In this document: one piece after another, positions 54,985 through 64,000 of the stretch
Layout: every line of letters begins with the position of its first letter
Position numbering within the stretch: position 1 is the stretch's first letter
Source of the DNA: Acanthosepion pharaonis
Lineage: Eukaryota; Mollusca; Cephalopoda; Sepiida; Sepiidae
DNA length: 64,000 nucleotides
Direction: 5' to 3'
Assembly: GCA_903632075.3 (NCBI GenBank)
Contig: CAHIKZ030005498.1
Location: forward strand, 158,501-222,500
Notes under the pieces: generated by a model
The model's input: the letters and a program-made list of their open reading frames with translations, nothing else
Databases searched by the model: none
Told to the model about the DNA's origin: nothing
Program-made: the position numbers and the translations under genes

Positions 54985-55635
54985 CCGTAATGGGTGTGAC
55001 GATAAACTACATCCGCGTCCTGGGTAAGACGATAAACTACATCTAACAGCAAGGCCTCTGCTCAGGATGTTTTGAGGAGCGTGGAAGTACCTCTTAATTG
55101 CTGGTGTTCCCAGGTCCAAACTGACCCGAGTGGTAACACCTGTTAGGGAGCGTCACGGGTAAGACGATAAATTACATCTGCGTCCTGGGTAAGACGATAA
55201 ACTACATCTAACAGCAAGGCCACTGCTCAGGATGTTTTAAGGTGTGTGGAAGCACCTCTTAATTGCGGGTGTTCCCAGGTCCACCCTGACCCGGGCTGGT
55301 AGTACATGTTTTGCTCCCAGCTGTGGGCAAATAGTTAACCCCGAAATTGTGGTAAACAACATTATGAAAGTGTAAAAATCGGTTTTAATACCAGAAATAT
55401 TTATAAAATATTGTTACCAGAAATAAATTTTTGAAGAAAAAGAACTATTACTATTATTTGAAAAAAAAATTACCAGCAATACGTTTTTGAAAATAATATT
55501 ACCAGCTATACATTTTTGAGGAAATAAATATTACCAGAAATAGAGTTTTGACAACACTAAATATTACCAGGAAAAAAAAATAACATTTAATAACCCATTG
55601 AGGTTGATATGCCGTAAAACAAACCAAACAAAACC
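54985..55635 (+). repeat. Dispersed repeat family R (copy 5, duplicated head)
   Basis: The head block occurs twice in tandem (54985-55150 and 55155-55330, both with GACGATAAACTACATC and CAGCAAGGCC). A short minisatellite part follows (55380-55560), then the family 3' end CATTGAGGTTGATATGCCGT, AAAACAAACCAAAC. Confidence 0.85.
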
Positions 55636-55871
55636 AAACCAAATCAACGAAAGTTTCCAGTCTTGATAAATTGCTTAGTTTCGTAAACAATTTTAACTTT
55701 TTTTGTTACCCTTTACTATATTAACTAAGAGTTCTTTCTGTTTACTAAGTCTATCAGTAACACATTATATTTTAAATATGTTATGGTTTTAAAATTATAT
55801 ACGTTATTACTCTATCCAGCAAAATCTTCTTGTTCTCTTATTAATCTCATTGAATAGTTTATAAAAATAAA

Positions 55872-56123
55872 TCTTACTTATTATAAAACGCAGATTGTAT
55901 GTGTGTGTGTCTCTCTGTTTATATATTGGATCGGATTTCCTACATTTTTCAACCGATTTCAACAAAACTTCACAGGACTGCGTAAAATTAGCTTGCGGTG
56001 GTTCTGACAAGACCAAAAATTGGAAAAACACAATTGTATTTGCACGAAATTAATTTGAAAACACGACTAAAAAGCATCGTGAGAATGAAAGGGGGACAAC
56101 TCATATCGACTTAAAAACCCAGG

Positions 56124-56182
<59 letters not shown>

Positions 56183-56577
56183 CGTTTATATATGGGATCG
56201 GATTTCCTACATTTTTCAACCGATTTCAACAAAAGTTCACTTTTTGGGGCAGCTAGTGTTTCTTATTGTCTTGCACACTTTTTTCTTTATCTTTACATTC
56301 AGAATGCTTTAAAAAATTCTATTTACAAGACAATTGTTTATAATAAAATTCTATTCAATCGATAAACTCATACCGATTGAAAACAATGTTTTTGTTTGAG
56401 TTTGGGTTTGACCAATTCGTTAAAAAAAAAAAAAAAAAAAAACCTAATTAAGACATGCGTGTCCGTCAACCTTCAACAATAATCTTTGTAAATTGTATTT
56501 TTCAGTCTTTATGATGGTCGATACTTGATCTATCTCTTACTGTTACATCCCTGGGCAACGCCGGGCTCTACTGCTAG
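55872..56577 (+). mobile_element. Non-autonomous Helitron, 706 bp
   Basis: It starts TCTTACTTATTATAAAACGC after a host A and ends GGGCAACGCCGGGCTCTACT / GCTAG before a host T. An internal block (GGATCGGATTTCCTACATTT, TCAACCGATTTCAACAAAA) occurs twice, at 55928 and 56196. A (GT)n tract lies at 56124-56180. No Rep/helicase coding sequence. Confidence 0.85.
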
Positions 56578-56579
56578 TA

Positions 56580-56929
56580 AAATATAAATCCAAAACAGAA
56601 AAGGCATTCCTACACATCACATATTATTGTTGCGTATTCACTGCACCTTCTTGTTCTCAGTATATTTTACAGTTTACCTTAATATCTTTCCTTAGTGAAT
56701 CAAACTTTTCTTGCATTTCAAGTACCCCTACAGTACCTTATCAATTCATTTAATTGTTTTTGTTTTTAACTTACCAACTATTTTGTTGGAAATTTATAAC
56801 CGAAACATTAATTTTAAGAAGTTTTTGAAGATAACAATTATTTTTCCAGATTCGTCTTACTGTCTAACCCATAATCTATGAAGCATGTATGCTTGAAAGA
56901 TTTAAAACACAAAATACGATTTTTCAGGT
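56580..56929. other. No recognised feature
   Basis: Unremarkable AT-rich sequence after the Helitron. Confidence 0.5.
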
Positions 56930-57100
56930 TTGTTATGACTATTTAACCATACCTGGGGGAACGAGGAGAGATAGTTTCATCCCTTGCCCAGACATATTTG
57001 CGCCCAAATGAATGCAACGATCTCGACTGGAACTCGACCTCGGCTTTTCGAGTTCACATTCAGAGACGATGTCCATAACACCACCCGCACATCATCCTGT
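56930..57100 (-). repeat. tRNA-derived SINE
   Basis: Minus strand: CGGGTGGTGTTATGGACATCG (box A region), CGAGGTCGAGTTCCAGTCG (box B), GTTGCATTCATTTGGGCGC, CCCCCAGGTATGGTTAAATAG. Confidence 0.8.
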
Positions 57101-57655
57101 AAATAATTAAATCTTTGCTTAATCTATGAAACATATATACTAGAACGTTTCAAAATGTAAAACACTCATGGATATAATTATTAATTGAATGAAAACATAT
57201 CGTTTTTATATATTAATTATATTTTCTAATATTGCTAATTAGAAATGATAAAATATTCACGCTAATTATTTTTCTAAATATATATCTTATGAAAGAAAAC
57301 GATATTATAAAATGTGTGAGTAGTTTTTTTTTTTTTGGTTTTTGTTTTTCTATCCAACGTTTCGTCATAATCGATAATATAAAAACGATGTCTTAATAAT
57401 CGACCAACAAAGAAATGCATTGATAGTCATAAGCAACCTTAATCTTAATCTTAATTTATTGTTCAGCTACATTAATTCAACTTGGTATAGAGTATCAGTT
57501 ATTCAATAACAGGATTAATTCCCATTGGGAACAGGCATTATTTAACTGATACTAGGAGTTTTAAATAAATCTGATGCCAGATTTTTATCCTTTTCTGTCC
57601 GTCTAGACGAAGTAAAGTAAACATTCTGTAAGAACACCTGCCATACATATCGATA
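57101..57655. other. No recognised feature
   Basis: A stretch at 57340-57400 has CGAAAC-like bases on the minus strand but no full ribozyme pattern. Otherwise AT-rich. Confidence 0.4.
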
Positions 57656-58275
<620 letters not shown>

Positions 58276-58297
58276 ATATAAATAATATATATAACAA

Positions 58298-58301
<4 letters not shown>

Positions 58302-58342
<41 letters not shown>
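58302..58342. repeat. (TA)n microsatellite
   Basis: TA tract following the second family H3 locus. Confidence 0.95.
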
Positions 58343-58344
<2 letters not shown>

Positions 58345-58864
58345 CCATTTCATCCCAAACGAAGACAACAAAGGGGTTATTGAACGTAAAAATATTCTAT
58401 TTACCTTAAAACTTCCTCAATGATCATATGCTGCAACCATGTCATTTTTACAACTTTGGAAGACCACAAAATACAGCATAAATCATCGTCTCTAATGAAA
58501 TATTATTTACCAAATCGCTAAAGTTTTTGAGGAAACGAGTTTAAAGTTTAAGTTTAGATTCAAAAACCTAGCGATGGAATTATGGAGAACGGTTTTATAA
58601 AATTTACAATTTACTGAATCTTTACAAACTGTATATACATAAGATGCATGTCACAAACGCATTATTACTAATTCATTGTGCCATCTAATAAGAATTTCTT
58701 TTATTTAGAAGGGGAATTATTCTGAACAATGTTACTATATTGTGATGTAATATATTATACAGCGCAGTAGTTTTAGTGTGATTTTAAATAAACAATATCA
58801 ATTTAAGATATTTTGTCTTATAATTTATACCCAGCAGTATTAAAGTGTTATATACTCTTTTATC

Positions 58865-58895
<31 letters not shown>

Positions 58896-58980
58896 ATATT
58901 ATTATTATTAATTATGATCTAACAAATTACCTAAGAAATGTTATTCATTAAATCGTATTTTTTGTAATACCTTACAATTT
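58345..58980. other. No recognised feature except (TTA)n
   Basis: A TTA tract at about 58868-58893. The rest is AT-rich without a repeat match. Confidence 0.5.
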
Positions 58981-58984
58981 TTTT

Positions 58985-59640
58985 ACACAGTTTTTACTTA
59001 TCGAATACAATGAAAAAGTGGACATTTTGCTCGTGCTGATCCATAATTAAAAATTTCGTTTGAATATATTTTCAATTCAATGTGTCTAATACAAAATATA
59101 TGAACTTTATTAGGATTTATTCGTAAAATGGTAAAATTTTGAAGTCTATTTGTAAGTAAATATCTGCGGAAATAAGGGATTTCTGAAACGTTTTTCAACC
59201 GATATTTAAAAGTAAAAGGCTCAAAAATTTATAAAACTTTTAACCTAATTTTGGGTACCAGTCCTTATCATATGAAACCTCAGCTTTTACATCGTGTGCG
59301 ATGTCGATTTTCTCAAAAGATGAAAAATTCAACCTGCCCTATTATATAAATACCATGGAAATAGCGATATAATATTTTTACACGGTTTTTCTCATTGAAT
59401 ACAGTTAAAAAAAAAAACAAAAAAAACTTCATATTTTGCAAGTGTTGATACGTAATTAAAAGTTCGGCTTGAATATATTTTCCATTCAATCTATCTAATA
59501 CAAAAGATATTAACTTTATTTCGACTTATTTGTGAAATAGTAAAAAAAATTTAAGTCAATTCCGTAATCAAAATTCTGCGAAAATTAGCTATTTCTGTAC
59601 ATTTGTTTTAATCTTTAAATCTAAATACACATGGATTAGT
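58985..59640 (+). repeat. Diverged tandem duplication, about 390 bp unit
   Basis: TTACACAGTTTTTACTTATC, GAATATATTTTCAATTCAAT, TCTAATACAAAATAT (58985-59105) recurs as TTACACGGTTTTTCTCATTG, GAATATATTTTCCATTCAAT, TCTAATACAAAAGAT (59375-59510). A further fragment (CTTATCACATGAAACAACAG) appears at 60157 beyond the LINE-B insert. Confidence 0.75.
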
Positions 59641-59689
59641 AAAATCTATCAATTTAATTTTTGACGATTTCTCTGGTAACAAAGAAAAT

Positions 59690-60145
59690 AATGTTGAACT
59701 GTTACGGGACATCTGTTCTTCTTTACGGTAGCGAATGTTGGATGATTTCCTCAAGGATGACGAAGAGACTCGAGGCGACGGAGATGTGGTTCTACAGAAG
59801 GATGCTAAAGATATCATGCACGGGCATGTGAGTAACTCTGAGTTCTTATAGAGGCTACAAGCAAGGAGAAGTCTTATACTTAACTTCAGATAGAGGCAGG
59901 TGAAGTTTCTGGAACACATAATGAGGAAGGAAGGCCTGGAGAATACACGGGTGGAAGAGAGGGAAAGAGAGACAAGGGAAAACAACGCATGACGTAACTA
60001 GCGGCCTTAAGCAAGTGGATGACAGAACGTGGTCTGGTGGGAGGAAGTGTAGGGAAGGAACTTGTTGGGATCAGCAAGGGATAAAGAGAGGTGGAGATCC
60101 ATGATCGTCTACATCAAGAAAGGACATGGCACATAGAAAGAAAAA
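59690..60145 (+). pseudogene. LINE-B (RTE-like) C-terminal fragment
   Basis: The plus strand encodes, with frame changes, LFFFTVANVGxFPQG / RRLEATEMWFYRRMLKIS, SNSEFL, KFLEHIMRKEGLENT and ends with GATCGTCTACATCAAGAAAGG, CATGGCACATAGAAAG. It lies inside the 390 bp repeat region. Confidence 0.8.
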
Positions 60146-60264
60146 GTCAGTACTTATCACATGAAACAACAGCTTTCACAATGAGCACATAGAAAGAAAG
60201 AAATCTACGAAAAAAAAACAGCATTCTTCGAAAACACCAAACGACAAATAGAAGAGAGGAAGAG

Positions 60265-60545
60265 ATAGTATGCAAAAAGGGAGAAGGCTTATACTTAACA
60301 TAAGAAAGAAGCAGCTGAAGCTTCTGGGATACATAATGAGGAAGGATGGCCTGGAGAATCTGACACTCACGGGTCAAATAAAGTGAAAGAGAGACAAGAG
60401 AAAGTAGCGCGTGACATACCTGGCGATCTTGAGCAGGTGGATGACAGAATGTGGTCAGAAGGAGGAAGCAGAGGAAAGGAACTTGCTGAGTGCCGCAAAG
60501 GATAGAGAGAGGTGGAGAGCCATGATCGCCTACGTCATGGATGTT
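60265..60545 (+). pseudogene. LINE-B (RTE-like) 3' fragment
   Basis: Reads LILNIRKKQLKLLGYIMRKD, GLENLTLTGQ, then tail and GTGGAGAGCCATGATCGCC. Confidence 0.8.
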
Positions 60546-60589
60546 TAACAGCTTCTACAATGAGTGAGTAATCAAGCTGCCCTATGCTT

Positions 60590-62195
60590 CAGTCCTTCAG
60601 TATCTCTATATATTTCAGAGATGAGGTATTATGTACACTATTTACATTATTCGAACTGCCATCCTCATCTTTATTGCCATATTTATTACAACGTTTCGGC
60701 CTTTCAGTATCTTACTATATTTCTGAGATGAGGTATTATTTACACTATTTACATTATTCGGACTATTGCCCCCTTTTTTATCGCCATATTTATTACAACA
60801 TTTCGGCCTTTCAGTAACTGTCTATATTTCAGAGATGAGGTATTATGTACACTATTTACATTATTTGGACTATTGTCCTCATCTTTGTCGCCATATTTAT
60901 TACAACGTTTCGGCCTTTCAGTATCTGTCTATATTTCTAAGATGAGGTATAATGTACACAATTTACATTATTCGGACTATTCTCCTCATCTTTTTCGCTA
61001 TATTTATTACAACGTTTCGGCTTTTCAGTATCTGTCTATATTTATGAGATGAAGTATTATGTACACTATTTACATCATTCGGACTGTTGTCCTCATCTTT
61101 GTCGCCATATTTATTACAACGTTTCGGCCTTTCAGTATCTATCTATATTTCTGAGATGAGGTATTATGTACACTATTTACATTATTCGGACTATTCTCCT
61201 CATCTTTGTCGCTATATTTATTACAACGTTTCGGCTTTTCAGTATCTGTCTATATTTATGAGATGAAGTATTATGTACACTATTTACCTCATTCAGACTG
61301 TTGTCCTGATCTTTGTCGCCATATTTATTACAACGTTTCGGCCTTTCAGTATCTGTCTATATTTCTGAGATGAGGTATTATGTACACTATTTACATCATT
61401 CAAACTAGTGTCCTCATCTTTGTTGCCATGTTTATCACAACGTTTCGGCCTTTCAGTATCTGTCTATATTTATGGGATGAGGTATTATGTACACTATTCA
61501 CATTATTCGGACTATTGTCATCATCTTTGTCGCCATATTTATTACAACGTTTCGGCCTTTCCGTATCTGTCTATATTTATGAGATGAGGTATTATGTACA
61601 CTATTTACATTATTCGGACTATTGTCGTCATCTTTGTCGCCATATTTATTACAACGTTTCGGCCTTTCAGTATCTGTCGATATTTATGAGATGAGGTATT
61701 ATATACACTATTTACATTATTCGGACTATTGTCGTCATCTTTGTCGCCATATTTATTACAAAGTTTCGGCCTTTCAGTATCTGTCTATATTTCTGAGATG
61801 AGGTATTATGTACACTATTTACATTATTCGGACTATTGTCCTCATCTTTGTCGCCATATTTATTACAACGTTTCGGCCTTTCCGTATCTGTCTATATTTA
61901 TGAGATGAGGTATTATGTACACTATTTACATTATTCGGACTATTGTCGTCATCTTTGTCGCCATATTTATTACAACGTTTCGGCCTTTCAGTATCTGTCG
62001 ATATTTATGAGATGAGGTATTATATACACTATTTACATTATTCGGACTATTGTCGTCATCTTTGTCGCCATATTTATTACAAAGTTTCGGCCTTTCAGTA
62101 TCTGTCTATATTTCTGAGATGAGGTATTATGTACACTATTTACATTATTCAGACTATTGTCCTCATCTTTGTCGCCATATTTATTACAACGTTCT
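60590..62195 (-). repeat. Satellite array, exact 107 bp period, 15 units
   Basis: The block ACAACGTTTCGGCCTTTCAG recurs at 60691, 60798, 60905, 61012 and so on to 62082, with a final partial unit at 62189. Every spacing is 107 with no indel. Each unit (minus strand) reads CTGAAAGGCCGAAACGTTGT, AAATATGGCGACAAAGATGA, GGACAATAGTCCGAATAATG, GTACATAATACCTCATCTCA. Variants reveal higher-order structure: AAAGTTTCGG and TCCGTATCTG variants recur 321 bp apart (trimers), and TTATGAGATGAAG variants 214 bp apart. Open frames across it are artefacts. Related single units lie at 34040-34225, 37395-37650, 62540-62620 and 63240-63320. Confidence 0.95.
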
Positions 62196-62620
62196 AACCG
62201 AACCCTTTATTTCGCTCACTGTTTTAGACTCTTCTAATTCCACGTGCCATGGAATGGATGTCAGTTATTAGTTATTTTCTGTTAATTCCCCTCTTCAATT
62301 TCTCCACTGCATTAACCGGGTATTGAACTCACGATCTTTGGGTCATGTGTTGGTTAGATCCAGTGACAGGACCGAAAGAGTGAGTTCAATACTCGGATAA
62401 GGCAGTGCAGAACTTGCAGAGGGGAATTAACAGAAGATAACATCCATTAAACATGGAACGTGGAACTAGAACAATCTACCCCAGTGATCAAAATAAAGGG
62501 TTCAGTTAACATTCCAACCACCTGCAGAATGTCGGAGCGTACAATGTGCGAAACGTTGTAATAAATATAGCGACAAAGATGAGGACAATAGTCTGAATAA
62601 TGTAAATAGTGCTTCAGTCC
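62192..62620. repeat. Family H2 inverted pair next to the satellite: tRNA-like head and hammerhead-like core
   Basis: Left arm (minus, 62192-62340) AACCCTTTATTTCGCTCACTG, TTCCACGTGCCATG, GTTAATTCCCCTCTTC pairs with right arm (plus, 62350-62510). The right arm has GGTTAGATCCAGTGACAGG, GTGAGTTCAATACTCG (box B-like) and AACATGGAACGTGGAACTAG. Then comes the hammerhead-like core and one satellite-type unit. Collinear with 33795-34225. Confidence 0.75.
62522..62553 (+). ncRNA. Hammerhead-like core (family H2)
   Basis: CUGCAGA (A6 replaced by C), an irregular stem II, then GAAAC and GUUGUA, which fits C-GUU-G followed by UA. Stem I is not convincing. Confidence 0.4.
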
Positions 62621-63072
62621 TTCTTCGGAATCAATATTTGTTGGCAGTAATATATAACATACGATATTTTCCTCACTACGACTATGACTGCCATTTTTTT
62701 GCCGCCTAATCCGGTTGATATTTTTCGAGAAATAACCTATTTCTAGAAAGCAGACATGACGAAAAGAATGTCTTTCCCTGACACAAATCACATAGGCGTA
62801 ACAGACTTGAATGGATCTGGAAAATCGTGACTGATTCTTTCACACTCAGTAACCCGTTGTATCTTACTGATTTTATCTGCTTGTGATGGAATTATTAAAA
62901 TAATATATTGATTACTTACACTTGCTCTATTATCCTAATCATTGTTGTTGCTATCCCAACGTTTTATGCCCTAAGGTTGATTGTATATCTGTGTAACCGT
63001 CAAGGAATTTCGAAAGGAAACTATGAATTTATGGTGGGCAGATTGCTAACATTTCCCTGTTTATGTCTAGAG

Positions 63073-63200
63073 CAGTGTTTCTGAAACATTTTCAGCAGCG
63101 GTACACCTGGGAAAGAATGAAATTAATACAGCACACTTAGCAAAATTCTTAAAGGGTACAAATTTAATATTTAAAGAAAACGATAGATTAAAAAAATACA
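63073..63200 (+). repeat. Possible hAT-type MITE end
   Basis: CAGTGTTTCTGAAACATTTT, GCAGCGGTACACCTGGG resembles the ends of hAT-family non-autonomous elements (CAGTGTTTCTCAAAC...GGCACACC). The opposite end is not seen. Confidence 0.35.
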
Positions 63201-63239
63201 CAAATACGAACTTACACTATTACATTATTAATACAATAT

Positions 63240-63320
63240 TAATATTACAGTATTATTAAACATTGTAATAAATATGGCGACAAAGATGAGGACACTAGTC
63301 CGAATAATGTAATGTAAATA
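63240..63320 (+). repeat. Isolated 107 bp-satellite fragment
   Basis: ATTGTAATAAATATGGCGAC, AAAGATGAGGACACTAGTCC, GAATAATGTAATGTAAAT; same strand as 62522-62620. Confidence 0.8.
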
Positions 63321-63483
63321 ATTGATATAATTATTTTTCTATCCTTTGCAAATGATTTAAATTTTAGTATGTTATTATGGATGATAACGACTACCAGTTG
63401 TCAAAATTTCAGCTTTTCGCAGTTGTTATTTCTAACAAATATTACGTTTTAAAATTTTGTCTCTTAGTTTTGGACGCTACTGT

Positions 63484-63725
63484 ATATGTTTATATATGTA
63501 TATATATATATCTGTATTACTATTATGTATATGTATATATACATATATAATATTAATATATATATATGTATATATACATATATAATATAATATATATATG
63601 TATATATACATATATAATAGTAATATATATATATATGTATATATACACATATATAAATATATTACTATTATATATGTATATATACATATACATACATATA
63701 TATGGATTTATATATTACTATTTTA

Positions 63726-63774
<49 letters not shown>
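63484..63774. repeat. Tandem AT palindromes followed by (TA)n
   Basis: The palindrome TATATGTATATATACATATA recurs about five to six times between 63515 and 63700, separated by TAATATTAATA-type spacers, then TA to 63774. Likely cruciform-forming. Confidence 0.9.
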
Positions 63775-63777
<3 letters not shown>

Positions 63778-64000
63778 TCGTATCTTGGTTCAAACGTACG
63801 TGATCGTGAACACCGCCACAACAAAATTTTATGGAAGATAGGTTGCCGGATAAACGCTGCCAATAACTGATAATATTTTGTTTTTTGTGCATACAAGTAA
63901 TGGAAGAGAATTTGGGAGTTTCGTTTGTATATGGTTGTATATCGAGTTCCCTATTAGGACACGCTTCGCCACTGAAATGACTGTTCTTGAGGGCAAGATG

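Noticed and set aside
57340..57400. Another hammerhead around TATGACGAAACGTTGGATAG on the minus strand
   Set aside because: GAAAC and a GUU-like triplet are present, but CUGANGA and the 5' stem I arm cannot be found.
60584..62271. Repetitive proteins (YVHYLHYSDYC type) in the satellite
   Set aside because: The 107 bp period is not a multiple of 3, so frames are open only by composition.

Overview
The window looks like repeat-dominated intergenic or intronic DNA from an animal, most likely a cephalopod mollusc of octopus type. This is inferred from the repeat types and the style of the retrotransposon proteins, not from a database search. It is AT-rich and broken by dozens of long (TA)n tracts plus (CA)n, (CT)n and TATC tracts. 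Nearly all recognisable coding sequence is decayed mobile-element protein. I see no complete host gene. One GC-richer open stretch (9819-10121, minus) is the only candidate host exon, and I could not identify it.

Layout. 0-10 kb: microsatellites, a 220-240 bp tandem duplication, a promoter-like island (2.6 kb), a transposase N-terminal scrap (6.2 kb) and a 780 bp inverted repeat (8.4-9.2 kb). 10-20 kb: a tRNA-type SINE, LINE reverse-transcriptase remnants of two families (called LINE-A and LINE-B here), a dispersed repeat with an internal 92 bp minisatellite, and Tc1/mariner relics. 20-30 kb: another copy of the 8.4 kb family, 1.1 kb of CT-rich DNA, SINEs whose head resembles 5S rRNA joined to a tRNA-like part, an approximately 51 bp tandem array, and a LINE-B fragment expanded as five exact 118 bp units. 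30-43 kb: the densest region of hammerhead-ribozyme-like motifs. 43-50 kb: LINE-A remnants, including a 2.9 kb body whose coding region contains a minisatellite. 50-57 kb: a mariner MITE, a mariner with frameshifted transposase, two non-autonomous Helitrons and several SINEs. 57-64 kb: more hammerhead-like repeats, LINE-B remnants, and a 1.6 kb satellite of exact 107 bp period.

Main observation. At least 15 places match part or all of the type I hammerhead ribozyme layout: stem I, CUGANGA, stem II, GAAA, a tiny stem III, NUH, and the other side of stem I. They fall in at least nine unrelated repeat families. The best-preserved are at 31576-31618 (-), 35603-35648 (-), 35671-35717 (+), 37117-37162 (-), 38586-38625 (+), 39723-39769 (-), 42255-42295 (-), 42558-42598 (+) and 58149-58187 (-). 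Two features recur. In three families a tRNA-like pol III promoter lies just upstream of the hammerhead, giving a SINE-ribozyme composite. Many copies also occur as inverted pairs and abut (TA)n tracts. Hammerheads are known in Penelope-like retroelements, in animal retrozymes and in the SINE-like Sm-alpha repeat of schistosomes. The variety and density here, the tRNA-hammerhead composites, and a satellite apparently derived from one of them are what deserve follow-up. No Penelope reverse transcriptase or GIY-YIG endonuclease is visible, so all of these would be non-autonomous.
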